DNA of 64,000 nt from Sipunculus nudus. Taxonomy: Eukaryota; Annelida; Sipuncula; Golfingiida; Sipunculidae. Both the position numbers and the translations under genes were made by a program. The DNA is taken from assembly GCA_026874595.1 (NCBI GenBank), contig CM049307.1:43776362-43840361 (forward strand). The letters run 5' to 3'. Shown one piece after another: positions 23,712-36,689 of the stretch (position 1 is its first letter; every line of letters starts with the position of its first letter). The notes beneath the pieces are model-generated. The model was not told the DNA's origin. It saw nothing but the letters and a program-made list of their open reading frames with translations, and did not search any database.

Positions 23712-25340
23712 CTGACCTGTCAGTTTTTTAGGTAAAGTAATTTAGGTGTGGAGTTCTTAAATAAATTAAACAAAACAATATATTTGTTCCAAGAAATGTT
23801 TAAGAATAATAATTGTATATTTGACATGAAATATTTTATTGATTTCAAATAAGGGTCAAATTGCCACAATTTACAAATCTCCCTGAAACTCATCTGAAAT
23901 TAGGTCACTGCGATCTGTATTCTCTGAGCTATTGGGCTTGTAAGTAGCTTGTAATCTTAATAATTGATACATGGATCGCACATGGTTTTATAAGTTCTGA
24001 AGACTGGTTGTGCAACCTTTATGTTTTTGATTTTTCACACATTTTCCCCCTTTATTTTTATAATGCCAAATTTCAGCTAGGTGTCAGTTTCTCAGCTGTG
24101 TTTCCTCCTAGCTTCCTGAAACCTCACCTGAATATCAGTCATGCCTAGTTTTATCAGTTCCTGCAGACTTCAGGTGCTATATGAATTTTTCAATTTTTAC
24201 GCAGCATTTCACATTATTTTGAGACTGCCAAAGGTCAGTAAAGGTGCTTGTTTCTCATCTGTCATTTAATCTAATGTACAGAAGCCTCATATGTTTATTG
24301 ATCATGACTAGTTTTATCAGTTCTTAAAGACTGATGGGGGTACCTGTATTTTTTAGCTCAGCTGACTATAGGTCATCTGAGCTACAGTCGTGGTCCATTG
24401 TCCGTCATCTGTCCGTCTATCCGTCCCCCCGGCTGTCCGTCTGTCTGTCCGTAGATGTGGCACGTTTTGAAACCGTTAGACCTAGGAATCCAAAATTTGG
24501 CATAGTGATAGATGTCCCCAAGATCTCCTACCAAGCTGAAAACTGGGTCTTTGCGACTTCGTTCCTTTGAAAAATTAAGGAAAAACCTCAATTTTTTATT
24601 AAAAACCTATTTTCACTTTTCAGGACTGCCTAATATCAAAACCACTCATCTGTTTTTCCTCATATTTTCCATAAATAATTTCCTATATAGTTCCTATTTA
24701 CATGCCAGGAATTAGGTCTATATTATATAATTTAAAAAAGTTATGGGCCCAAACATAATGCATTTTGTAAATAATGAGAAAAGAAATTTGATCACTTAAC
24801 ACAAAACTTGTGAAAGCTAAGTACTTTTTTCCAGTAATATAACTTTTATTTATCAAAATTAAATTGTATACCCAAAATTAGAACATTAAATTTTTTAAAA
24901 TATTAGCAAAAATAAAAAATTGGTACATTAAATTTGGCCCAACTTTGACCATGGCACGTTTTTTTCCTGTAACAGCTGTGGATTTTATTTTCAAAGCATG
25001 TTTTTGATAGCATATCAACTGTTCACTTCAAAAATTTGAAACCTGTTGATCAAAAACTGTAGATTTTATTCAAGTTTTCAAGCACCATGTCACATATTAT
25101 TTATATCAAGCAAGTGTAATGCAGTTTGCTAGAGCTCAGCTCCCCAGCTTCAGCTCTAAGTTCCTTAAATTTGGCATACAGTTAGATGTCTCCAAAATTT
25201 CCTACCATGCCAAAGATTTGGTCACTAGGACTTAATTACTTCGAGATATTAATGAAAAACTTCATTTTTCCATTAAAAACCCATTTTTACACTTCAGGAC
25301 TGCCTAATATCAAAACCACTGGTCTGACTTTGATCATATA

Positions 25341-26758
25341 CAGTGAAACCTGAACCAAGCGACCACTGCCGCCAGCGACCGTCTGTGACTTACGACCGAA
25401 AAATGAATGCACCAAGCTTAATCACTCTTTAATGCCCCTGTGTTGAGCGACCGTTTGTGGTACGCGACCACCGACCGCTCATATGTGGCCGGTCGCTGGT
25501 CTATACCTCCGTTAAGCGACCGCCTGGTGTAGCGGTGGTGGCACCTGGCATCAAAAGACTAAAACGACCGTGCCATTGACCGTCTCTTGAATGTGCAGGT
25601 GGCAATGGTGACCTACTTTCCCCGCGGTGAATTTTACATTAATTCACAATACCCCTCCAGGTGTCAATGGCCTAGGGCCCGCGTGGTTTTAATCTTTCTC
25701 CAAAAAGCAAAGTTCCGCGAATATTGCGAGGGAACATGTAAAACGACGCAATTCTTTAATTCTGATGCCTGTGTACCATTATTTTTTAGCACAGCCTATC
25801 TTTGAACACATCGTATTTGATTAACGATTGTCTAAAACATCTTTCCGGTAAAGGATCACGTGCTCTATGGGAAATCCCTCATTAATATTCATCGAATAGA
25901 ACTCCCGTTGTATTTCTGACACCGCGGTCGCATTCACTTCGCTGCTGTCGTTGACCGGAGTTCATAACTAGTCTTAGCGATGTGTAAATAACATTTGCGG
26001 GGATTTAATTTAAATAAAAGTGAGTCATGAAAGTAAGTTTGTCATAACCTTAGCGATCAACTGTCATTGCTTATCACACACATTTTGACTTGAAAACAAG
26101 TCAATTCGTGACGACAAACTGACGACCTGTTTCGATAACATCAATAGAATATTCATCAATAAGACAATAGGACTCAATGCTAACTACCATAGTACCAATA
26201 TAGAGAGACTGTTTGATAACGTGAGCAGTCACCTGTAATCAAATGATCGATCCCTTCATACCTGCTTTGAAGTTTATTGAGATTTTAATGGGGTCTGCTT
26301 CTAAAACAAAGTGACTCAGTGTGTACTCATGGTACATCATTAATAAGCGGTTTGTGGTTTGTGCAATATAACAAACAGGCTATTCAAAGCTTTTGATAAA
26401 GGCTTGTTTATTAAAGTTATAAAAGGACCAGCATTTTTTGATAATTATTAATAAGATTCCCTTGTTAAGCAGAGCAAAATTGATTGAAGTAAATATTGTT
26501 GTTAACTTGTAAGTATTGTTGTAAATATCTTGATTATCTATAAGATAGATATATATATATATATATATAAATATATATATATATATCTAGTATGTATTTT
26601 TATAATAAATTAATAAATGTTTACGTAGACATATATGCCTTGATATTCTTTGTTTGCTTCATGCTGAGACTTAGACCACCTGAGACTTAAGACCACCTGT
26701 TACTTAAGACCGCTTTTGGTGTGGCACATCAGGTGGTCTTAACTCTCAGGTTTTACTG
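25341..26758. mobile_element. pogo/Tigger-like non-autonomous element (TA duplication)
   Basis: Ends CAGTGAAACCTGA (25341) and TCAGGTTTTACTG (26746-26758) are inverted repeats with one mismatch. TA flanks both sides (25339-25340, 26759-26760). The related unit at about 30650 reads straight through GATCATATATAATATAC, which equals the flanks here with one TA removed, so the boundaries and TA duplication are well fixed. CAGT...ACTG ends with TA duplication fit pogo/Tigger. The body has AAGCGACC and AAGACCACCTG arms but no transposase. A short TA run lies at 26549-26587. Confidence 0.85.
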
Positions 26759-26829
26759 TATAATATACATATTTTTCTATACATTCGCTATGCATATGCC
26801 AGAAATAATGTCAGTATTGCGTAATTGTA

Positions 26830-26870
26830 TCCGCCAAAACAGAGTTTTGCGGATACTATGTTTTCAGCTG

Positions 26871-26902
<32 letters not shown>

Positions 26903-27983
26903 GTAGGTGTCCGGAGAACTCCTCTGTAACCGCTGGGCGGAATTTTCCAAAACCCGGGATTATGTTCGGGTCACATGTGAACTGCTGCGCCCCGATTTTG
27001 TTTTGACCTCTGACCTTTCCTCTGGGCTCTGCGTCCGTTTGTGCGTCTGTTTCCACACATAAACCCACATATCTCGGGAACCGTTTGACCGATCAGGAAA
27101 ATTTTTTTGCACAAATGTAGCCCTCGGAGAGCTTTATAACATACACCAAAAATGGTGCCGCTACCTGCAACCATGTTTGCACAGTGTCCATCTGTTTGTC
27201 TGCCTTGGGTTAAAATCACTCATATCTCTGCAGTGACTTGACTAATTCACCTGAAATTTGGCATGCGTATACATCCTGGATAGCTTTTCTGATTTTATGA
27301 CAGGTGGCGCCACCTACATTCACGTTTACGCTGCAGACATCCAAGCTCATATCTCAGGAACCGTTTGACCGATCAGGACAATTTTTTTACACAAATGTAG
27401 CCCTTGGAGAGCTTTATAACATACACAAAAAATGGTGGCGCCACCTGCAACCATGTTTGCACAGTGTCCAGCTGTTCGTCTGCCTTGGGTTAAAATCACT
27501 CATATCTCTGCAGTGGTTTGACTAATTCACCTGAAATTCTGCATGCTTATACATCCTGGATAGCTTTTCCGATTTTATGACAGGTGGCGCCACCTACAAT
27601 CAAGTTTACGCTGCAGACATCCAAGCTCATATCTAGGGAACCGTTTGACCGATTGGGCCAAAATTTTGCATGTGTATAGTTCTCACAAAGCTCTTTATCA
27701 TACGCTAAACTGGTGGCGCCACCTGCAACCCTTTTTTGCACAGCGTCCATCTGTTTGTCTGCCAAGGGCAAAAATCACTCATATACAATATAGTGGTTTG
27801 ACTTATCTGCCTTAAATTTTGCATATGTATACAACTTGGACGGCTTTCTGGATTTTTTGGTAGGTAGTACAACCTACATACACAATTTGGCTGCAGACAT
27901 CCATGCTGATATGCAACACTTCACCCGTTCCACTCTGATTTAGGCGGATACAAGTAGTCGCTTGTCGACTACCCGTATTCTAG
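26830..27983 (+). mobile_element. Non-autonomous Helitron H1, complete copy
   Basis: It begins TCCGCC after A and ends CTAG (27980-27983) before T. The 3' hairpin TAGTCG (27955-27960) / CGACTA (27966-27971) lies 8 nt before CTAG. These are the classic Helitron features: 5' TC, 3' hairpin plus CTRR, insertion between A and T, no duplication. The 5' end also folds (CCGCCAAAAC/GTTTTGCGG) and is followed by (CCG)n at 26871-26902. Internal units repeat about every 300 bp with GGTGGCGCCACC. No Rep/helicase is encoded. It sits inside a family G unit whose unfilled relative is at about 30715. Confidence 0.85.
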
Positions 27984-30900
27984 TTGTTTTAAGTTATTGG
28001 CCCAAATATGATGAACTTTGTCAAAAATCAGGAAAAATATTTACTCACGTTACATGAAAATTATTGAAGCTAGAGTAATTTTTTCAAGTATATAACTTTG
28101 TTAAATTAAGATTCAGTTGTATACAAAAAATTAGATCTGTATTTGGTAAATTTTATAAATTATTAGCATAAACATAAAGTCAGTACCCAACTTTGACCAA
28201 GGCATGTTTTTTTTTCCTGTGAGTACTGTTGATTTAATTTTCACAGCATGTAAACATAAGTATTTAATTTGTTTAAATCTGAAATTTGAAAATAAAAGGT
28301 TGAAAATTAGGCTAGTTATTGAATTTTATCTTGAAGCTCTATTGTTGTCACTTGCTTTGTTCTGGATGCAGGTAGGCCACTCCAGGTCACTGGAAGTCAG
28401 CTATGCCAGGGTTCCTGATTTGTTACAGTCACTGGGGGAGATCCCCTGCTGTGACAGGTGTACAATTGTTCTCATATTTCCCCCCCCCCCCCCCCATGAA
28501 TATATAAATATACATTTGTATGCATGATGTGGTGTTATATGACAAGATTGAGATTTATGATGATGCAATTTAGAATTAGGAATCAACGTTTATACTAAGA
28601 AATATATGTCATATTGGAAATGTATACGAATTAAACTTAAAATAAAAAAATGAGGATCTAATACACATATGTTTATTATTTCAAGCCTCAGCAGAATTGG
28701 AGATCAGCTTTGATTGCCCTGAATGTATATGCAAAAGTGTTGTTAATCCCACCATCCCCCCCCCCCCCCCCCACTCCCCTCCCCCGGCTGTCATTGATCC
28801 TTTGCACCTCACCGTCACCTGTGCACTGGGACATTAGTTATTATTGCAAATGTGTACAGTTTTTTAATTTGAAAAATAATTGGATTAGAAAAATTAAGAT
28901 CTTATTGAAACATATTCTTGCCTCAGGAGAATGGAACATAAAGTGATCAGCTCTGTCTGTCCATCATCTCTCAATTATCATTAAATATATATATATTAAT
29001 TATGAACTTTTTCCTTTAAGCACTGTTGAAATAACTTTCATATGCTGTATGTGTATGGATTTAAGCTTTTAAAGTCTGAAATTTGAAAGCAACTTATGTA
29101 TTCAGATGTGTAATATTGCAGATGAAAAACTTTGAAATATTAACTTTTATTATCAGCTTTGTTTGTCTGACAGTCTGTCTGTCCTTTTTTAGATATTATG
29201 TAATTGTGAATGAACTATTTAATCTTGTTAGTATTGTTGAATTAAGTGGAAATCCTATATGTATATACACTATATTAATACAGAGATGTTGTAACTCCCA
29301 TCATTCCAGCCCGCCATCCCCCCCCCCCCCCCCCCCCACCACCTCCACCACCACCACCAAGTCCTTGCATCTGGGGACTGGGGACATCAGTTATATTTCA
29401 ACTGTATATATTTTATAAAATAAAAAATACATATATTTAATAATATATATTATGTAAAATAGATCCAATTGAGCAAATGCGTAAACTACTGAACTGTCAA
29501 CAATTTATCAAAAAGCCAGCCAATGATCATGGTAATAATATACATCTTATGTTCACAAAATGCTCACATGCTTCAATTTTGACATTAGAGAATGCATGGT
29601 TTGGTCACAAAATATTATTAGCAACAATTTCTTGGTCATCAATACAAACCAATCATGTCAACCAGCCATGGCATATATTACCTTTTTAGCTCAGCTGACT
29701 ATAAGTCATCTGAGCTATAGTCGTGGTCCATTGTCCGTCGTCCGTCCGTCTGTCCGTCCGTCCGTCCGTCCGTAGATGTGGCACGTTTTGAAACCGTAAG
29801 ACCTAGGAATCCAAAATTCAGCATAATGTTAGATGTCCCCAAGATATCCTACTAAGCCGAAAACTGGGTCTTTGCGACTTCATTCCTTTGAGAAATTAAG
29901 GAAAAACCTCAATTTTTTATTAAAAACCTATTTTCACACTTTAGGACTGCCTAATATCAAAACCACTCATCTGTTTTTCCTCATATTTACTATAAATAAT
30001 CCTCTATATAATTCCTATGTACATGCCAGAAATTAGGTCTGTATTATTTATTTTAAAAAAGTTATGGGCCCAAACTTAATGCATTTTGTAAATAATCAGG
30101 AAAGAAATTTTATCACTTAACACAAAACTTGTTAAAGCTAAGCACTTTTTTTCCAGTAATATTACTTTTATTAATCAAAATTAAATTGTATACCCAAAAT
30201 TAGATCAAAATCTTTTAAATTTTTAAAAATATTAGCAAAAATAAAAAATTGGTACCTTAAATTTTGCCCAACTTTGACCATGGCACATTTTTTTGCTGTA
30301 ACTGCTGTGGATTTAATTTTCACAGCATGTTTTTGTTAGCCTTTCAACTGTTAACACCAAAAATTTGAAACCAGTTGATCAAAAACTGTAGATTTTATTC
30401 AAGTTTTCAAGCACCATGTCACATATTGCTAGTGTTATGCAGTTTGCTAGAGCTCAGCTCCCGAGCTTCAGCTCTAAGTTCCTTAAATTTGGCATACAGT
30501 TAGATTTCTCCAAAATCCCCTATCATGCCAAGAATTTGGTCACTAGGACTTAATTCCTTTGAGATATCAATGAAAAACTTCATTTTTCCATTATAAACCC
30601 AATGTTATACTTTAAGACTGCCTAATATCAAAACCACTGATCTGACCTTGATCATATATAATATACATATTTTTCTATACATTCACTATGCACATGCCAG
30701 AAATGATGTCAGTATTGTGTATTTTTTTTAAGTTATGGGCCCAAACATAATGCACTTTGTAAAAAATCAAGAAATATATTTACTCCCTTAACAAGGGCAT
30801 TGCTGAAGCTAGATATTTTTCTTGTCAGGGATGTAACATTATTTAATCAAGATTCAATTGAATACCCAAAATTAGTTCTGAATTTTTCATAATTTATAAG

Positions 30901-33127
30901 TTATTAGTATAAATATAAAATTAGTACCTTAAATTTTGCCCAACTGTGACCAAGGCACGTTTGTTTCCCGTGAGCACTGTTGATAAAATTTTCATATCAT
31001 GCATACATAAAGATTTCAGCTTTTTAGTTTAGAAAGCTGAAAGAAATTTGCCAAATATTGTAGCTTTTATTAATGTTTTTTATGAGACCCTGTCAGACTT
31101 TGGCTCTCTCCAGCCCCTCTTGAGTCACCTGTATGTTGACCTTGTTGACCTTTCATCAAATTATGCACGCTTGAGGGGAGAATCCAGGCAGCTTATGGCC
31201 AGCCACAGTTGATCCAGGTGTTCAACCCAACTCATCTAGTAGTTTTAACCAACAACATAACAATAAACAATAAATTAATAAATTTTTATTGGTTTTTAAT
31301 AACAAATTAAAGAAAAATAGAAAAGGAATTTGTTAGTTTATAATAACAGGAAATTAACTTGCAGTTACTGATGATATAAGAATCTTGTATCGATGGGTAG
31401 AATGTCACATATTCCAAATAACACCATGCAGTCACCATGGCATTTTTCAGTTCATTTTTAATGATAAAGAAGTAAATCATATTATTCATTACTAATCATT
31501 AAGGATTATATGAAGGAAATTAATGATAGACAAAGATGCAGTTGATAATATTAATCTAGATTCCTACTGTGTGCAGTGTGTACATTGATGTGAAATTAGT
31601 CCAAAATGAATTTTTTACAGTTATTTTTTAATATAAATAAAAGCCATAAAACCAGGTACTTATGATCATTATTTAAATGTGTGAAATTTGTATATTCTGG
31701 ATTCTCAACATCATTGTTTGGTGAAAACTGAATAAATACCAGACATGGTGCGAATACTTTGTAATTGTATTTAAATACGAATATGATTATGTACTCTATT
31801 ATAAAATTTCTTGCATAAATAATGGGAATTCAGGTAAAAATGAAAGTATATGAATACTCGTGCAAATACTTTCAAAATGTATTCATGAATGCATTCATGA
31901 ATATATTCTTTAATATTATTTTAATAATCATATCAGTTATATTTCATTTTAAAAAATCATATGATTCTCTTATTATTTTTAATAAAAATTATATTTGGGA
32001 CAATATTTGTAATTTTTTTAATAAATAGTTAAACTCTTATATTATATGTTCTGCTTATAAGTTATATGGCCAAGTAAAAATCTGTGTGACAGTAGTACTC
32101 CATTTGTTAATAAAATAAATGAAATCAATCCTGTTCCCTGTCTCCAGAGGTACTATCAAAATCATACATAAGCTAAACAACAACAACTCATAATACAGCT
32201 TATATTTATTACCACACAAAACCAGCATGTGCCTCATTTCTAAATAATATTTTTTTATCATATATAACAGCTGAGCGTCGTGACCCATAGGTCCCTTGTT
32301 TTCCTCTGAGACTTGATCTACATTTAATATTTTTTTCAATTTTTACCTTCAAGTCAACTTCAGCGGAGCACAGTGACCCATATTTATAGCACCATGTCTT
32401 GAATGTTTACATCAAGTCATTGGTTAACAGTGTTCTAGGCTGTTACATAACACATTCACTCCTTGAGTACTGCTTCTGTGAGTGTTTGGGTCAGGCTGGG
32501 TCAGGCATTAATTACCAGAGAGCCTTTCTCCTCTCTCTCTTCTCCTTTCACTCTTTCTCTGGCAGTCTAGCTCTCTTTCTCTCTCTCTTTCTCTCTGTCT
32601 CTCACCCCTATGCCTCCCTTCCTCCCACCACCCCATTCTGTTGACAGGTACTATAAACCTGATTTATTAGATATATATGTTGATGCAATTAAGAAATGTG
32701 AATCAACTGAAATATTCACATGTATATGTTATACTCTAAATGTATAGTTACATTTTCAAACCTGGAAAAAAAATGATGTTATAAAAAAAGGAATTCATGT
32801 AATTTTTTTCATAATTTCCTGGCTCAGAAGAATGGGAATTAAAATGATTTGCTTTGTTTCTCTAGCTTTCTGCCTGTTTTAAATATTATATAATTATAAA
32901 TAAACTTTTTTTCCTTGTAAGCACTGATTAATTAAATTTCATATCCTGTACATATATGCAAGGGTATTGTAACTATTGTTAGTCCTTGCTCCTTGGCACT
33001 GTGAACAACAGTTCTATTGCTATAGCATAAAATTCAATAATTTGAAGAAAATATATACAGAGAGACAGAGAGGCTGTAACTCCCATCTTAACCCCCCCCC
33101 CCCCCCCCCCCATCAAGTCCTTCCACC

Positions 33128-33548
33128 GGCTTCTGTGGCTCAGGGGTAGAGCACAGGACTCAAAGCCGGGGGATCTCGGGTTCTAATCTCAGCCGAGGCG
33201 GTGAGGTTTTGCACGGTCGGCCCCTACCCGGGATGAGCACTCTGCAGGCTTAATGGGAAGGCTGTGCCCCACAGCAGTGTATCAATCACATACGAGTGCG
33301 TCTTTGGGGGGTTCTTAGGTGTTATGACCCAGCAATGGGAATGATTACACACCCAGGACCCGTAGGTGCAGTAGACACCAGGCCTTGGTGACACCAGGAT
33401 ACAAAATAAAATGATAGAAAGCGAGTGCTACCGCCCTGTCAAGTAGTCCCAAACCAAAATGGAAACTCTGCAGATGTACATACTTAGGTTAAGAATTAGA
33501 TAAGTCAGCATTAAAAAATGGAGGCGGTTACCTCGACCAAAAAAAAAA
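33128..33548 (+). mobile_element. tRNA-derived SINE
   Basis: The head resembles a tRNA with pol III A box TGGCTCAGGGG (33136-33146) and B box GGTTCTAATCT (33179-33189). The tail is a run of about 12 A. It is flanked by 13-bp direct repeats AAGTCCTTCCACC (33115-33127) and AAGTCTTTCCACC (33549-33561), one mismatch. A related unfilled sequence (AAGTCCTTGCATCTGGGGAC) is at about 29358. About 420 bp, no coding, moved by a partner LINE. Confidence 0.88.
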
Positions 33549-35018
33549 AAGTCTTTCCACCTGTGGAGTGGGGACTTTATAGCAACTGTATACATATCAT
33601 AAAATAGCAGAAAAGTTTATTAAAAAAATTGGATCTCATTAGACAAATGTGTAAAATGTTGAACTGTCAACAGCCTGTCAGAAAGGTATCCAATGGAAAC
33701 GCATGGTCGGATCTTAAAATATTATTTGCAACAATTTCTTCAATCATGTCAACCAACCATGGCCTAGATTACTTCTTTCTCTCAGAATTTATCTACATTT
33801 CATAATATTTTAGATTTTAACCTGCCAGGTGTTTAAATACTGTTGAATGCTCCATCCCTCTTCTTCTATCTCCTTTTCTCTTTACATCCAACCCTTCTTG
33901 CTGCCAACACTGTTTCCTTCTCTGAACCCCATCCCAATATCAGCCTAAGTAAATGAGACCAAGATGAATCAGATATATTCATATTTTTATATATTGTATA
34001 ACTATTTGTTAACTATGTAAATGCCAGAAATTATGTCAATATTGCGTAATATGTAGACGTGGTGGGCATCAATATAATGTACCTTGTCAGGACCTAAGAG
34101 ATATCATGTCATACAGTCACAATTCATTTACCCCCTCTTCAGCATAGTTAATCATAAGATTATATCTGTCAAATTAAAATCTTGCAGACTTCCATACACT
34201 ATAGATCCTTCAACAAATAGCCTTATCATCATTCTACCACTGCTTAGTGTACTGTCATTGCATTCATATTTGCTCAAATGTATCCCTATTTTCAACAGCT
34301 CCCAAATAAATAAAAAATAAACCACTATATTTACTCCATATTAATCCATCAGTCAGGTTATTTCATATATCTTTTACTCACATATTACATTATATTCTTT
34401 TATAATAGCCAAACATGTTCATGATATTCATAAGGTTTGTTGACTGAATATAGTATCACAATGGTGATACATTTATAGTCCAATCACGATCAGCTGAGCG
34501 CCGTGACCCATGGGTCCCTTGTTCTATTTTCACACATTTTTATTCTTCTCTTGTACAACCTGTATAGACCATGCAGTCAGAGTGGATTCAGTCTGAGCAA
34601 GTGTGACCCATGTCAGCTGTGTTGTCAGAAGGTCAAAGGTCAAGATCACATCTTAAATTTTATCTCAATAGGGCTATCAGCTGATAAAATTCCTGTTGTG
34701 AATGTTAGGCTAAAACGGCCTGCTGGTCAGCTGAGCGTCATGACCCATGGGTAGCCATGACAACATGACACTCAGGCCTTGGGAAATAATCATCTAAAAT
34801 TGAAATTTGGGGTGACAGGCTGTCGCTAGACCCATGGGTCACTTGTTATTTACACAGTATCAAAAGATGCATGCAAAAGGAATCTTATGTACTTATGGAA
34901 ACATATTTGATGTTTTAGGGGGCACTGCATAAAGGAAAGTCAGTATGTGGGTGGTGGGCCTCATTCAATAATGCATGTGAACACACCCTTCTCATTAATA
35001 TCTGTGTTTTGCTTTGAG

Positions 35019-35227
35019 GTGGAGATTTGATGACCCAAAGTTCCAAGAATTGAAACAAGACATAGAAGACATCACTGAAACGTTTGGCTCTGGGCTTCCA
35101 GGAGACTATATTCCTATTCTCAAGTACATTCCAACACAGAAAGAAAGAAACTTGAAAAAGTTTTTGGACAAAATTTATACCTTCTTAAGAGAGTTATACA
35201 GTGAACATCAAACAACTCATGACCCAG
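35019..35227 (+). CDS. P450 coding exon 6
   Basis: 209 nt after GTTTTGCTTTGAG, donor GTATCC. It encodes WRFDDPKFQELKQDIEDITE, TFGSGLPGDYIPILKYIPTQ and onward to HQTTHDP: the F-G region of a CYP2-clan P450. It completes Gln from CA+G at the start and leaves in phase 1 (G of Asp). Confidence 0.93.
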
Positions 35228-36563
35228 GTATCCTTGAATACTTTGGTTCTGTTTTGCACTTTTCTTGTATTTCATGCATTTCATGTAATCATCAACAATT
35301 TTATATGTAAATGCTAAGATGCTAAGAAAAGTCAGTAAGAAACCTAAGGAAGGCTTGGCCCAAGGAAGCGACACCTTAAGTGACATTTCTTGTTGAGTAT
35401 ATAATCACAGTTCTTAGTGCCATAACAACATGATTTATTGAGTCCTCATATGATTACTGATATCTGCTGATATATTTCGGGTGAAGTACCTGTGCAGGGT
35501 TTTAGGATTTTGCCTCTTGCTTAACATGTTGGACCTTTGAAGGGAAAAATATAACTGATAATTGGTTGCTCCGTCTTATAACTGAAACTGTGTTGCTCTT
35601 TGTTATATTTCAGACAGTGAGACCGATATTGTATATAATTTGATGTCCTGTGTAATATTTCAGACAGTGAGACCGATATTGTATATCATTTTATGTCCTG
35701 TGTAATATTTCAGACACTGAGACTGATATTGTATATCATTTGATGTCCTGTGTAATATTTCAGACACTGAGACCAATATTGTATATCATTTTATGTCCTG
35801 TGTAATATTTCAGACAGTGAGACCGATATTGTATATCATTTGATGTCCTGTGTAATATTTCAGACAGTGAGACCGATATTGTATATCATTTGATGTCCTG
35901 TGTAATATTTCAGACACTGAGACCGATATTGTATATCATTTGATGTCCTGTGTAATATTTCAGACAGTGAGACTGATATTGTATATCATTTGATGTCCTG
36001 TGTAATATTTCAGACAGTGAGACTGATATTGTATATCATTTGATGTCCTGTGTAATATTTCAGACAGTGAGACCGATATTGTATATCATTTGATGTCCGG
36101 TGTAATATTTCAGACAGTGAGACCAATATTGTATATAATTTGATGTCCTGTGTAATATTTCAGACAGTGAGACTGATTTTGTTAATAATTTGATGTCCTG
36201 TGTAATATTTCAGACAGTGAGACTGATTTTGTATATCATTTGATGTCCTGTGTAATATTTCAGACAGTGAGACCAATATTGTATATCATTTGATGTCCTG
36301 TGTAATATTTCAGACAGTGAGACCGATATTGTATATCATTTGATGTCCTGTGTAATATTTCAGACAGTGAGACCGATATTGTATATCATTTGATGTCCTG
36401 TGTAATATTTCAGACAGTGAGACCGATATTGTATATCATTTGATGTCCTGTGTAATATTTCAGACAGTGAGACCGATATTGTATATCATTTGATATCCTG
36501 TGTAATATTTCAGACAGTGAGACCGATATTGTATATCATTTGATGTCCTGTGTAATATTTCAG
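35228..36563 (+). other. Intron 6, mostly a tandem array of splice acceptors
   Basis: GT-AG intron. The last 950 bp are the 50-bp repeat array. The first copy is preceded by the best pyrimidine tract (GTTGCTCTTTGTTATATTTCAG), suggesting it was the original acceptor before the array grew. Confidence 0.85.
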
Positions 36564-36610
36564 ACAGTGAGACCGATATTGTATACCATCTGATCGGGAT
36601 GAAGAAGGAG
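35611..36610 (+). repeat. 50-bp tandem array, 20 copies of exon-7 start plus its acceptor
   Basis: CAGACAGTGAG-type starts recur every 50 bp from 35611 to 36561, 20 copies with few changes (CAGACACTGAG in three of them). Each unit has the acceptor TGTAATATTTCAG followed by the first 25-35 nt of exon 7 (ACAGTGAGACCGATATTGTA). The last copy (36561) runs into the true exon. 50 is not a multiple of 3, and earlier acceptors meet stops (for example TTGTATATCATTTGA in a shifted frame), so only the last AG gives the 504-aa protein. Confidence 0.95.
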
Positions 36611-36689
36611 GCGGAAAGAGAAGGAGAGACTGCGCTGTCTCTACTCGATGATGAACACATGTTTCAGATAATGAATGATTTCTTCTTTG
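36564..36689 (+). CDS. P450 coding exon 7
   Basis: 126 nt, acceptor AATATTTCAG at the last array copy, donor GTCAGT. Phase 1 at both ends. It encodes DSETDIVYHLIGMKKEAERE, then GETALSLLDDEHMFQIMNDF and FF: the H helix and start of the I helix. Its first 30 or so bases belong to the tandem array. Confidence 0.93.

Larger units (their letters stand above)
24353..34845 (+). mobile_element. Nest of family G elements
   Basis: Family G starts with a hairpin (TAGCTCAGCTGACT ... GTCATCTGAGCTA) followed by GTCCGTCCGTC. It ends CAGCTGAGCGTCATGACCC-ATGGGTCACTTG before TT; CTCAGCTGA and TCAGCTGAG are subterminal inverted repeats. Starts lie at 24353 and 29691. Ends lie at 32298, 34521 and 34845. Internal units of several hundred bp recur (CTGCCTAATATCAAAACCACT, GGCCCAAACATAATGCA). 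How starts pair with ends cannot be settled by eye. No protein is encoded. Confidence 0.6.
18959..35018 (+). other. Intron 5 (16 kb), packed with nested repeats
   Basis: GT-AG intron between exons 5 and 6. It holds family C elements (19341-20569, 20999 to about 22110), element F (22688-23711) and degenerate G-like units (about 23870-24352). It also holds a nest of family G elements (24353-34845) interrupted by a pogo/Tigger-like element, a Helitron and a SINE. No host gene was found inside it. Confidence 0.8.

Noticed and set aside
25341-26758. Protein-coding gene in the GC-richer stretch 25380-25900
   Set aside because: The stretch is inside a transposon with TA duplication, and the frames lack any recognised domain.
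33128-33200. Functional tRNA gene at the SINE head
   Set aside because: Arms do not pair as a full cloverleaf, the B box is altered, and target duplications and an A tail show it is a SINE.
18959-35018. Two separate P450 genes because of the 16-kb gap
   Set aside because: Exon 5 ends FGKQ and exon 6 continues WRFDDPKF in matching phase. Exons 1-5 lack the haem half and exons 6-10 lack the N-terminal half, so they form one gene.
35611-36610. CRISPR-like array
   Set aside because: The genome is eukaryotic and there are no variable spacers. The unit is a direct copy of an intron-exon border.
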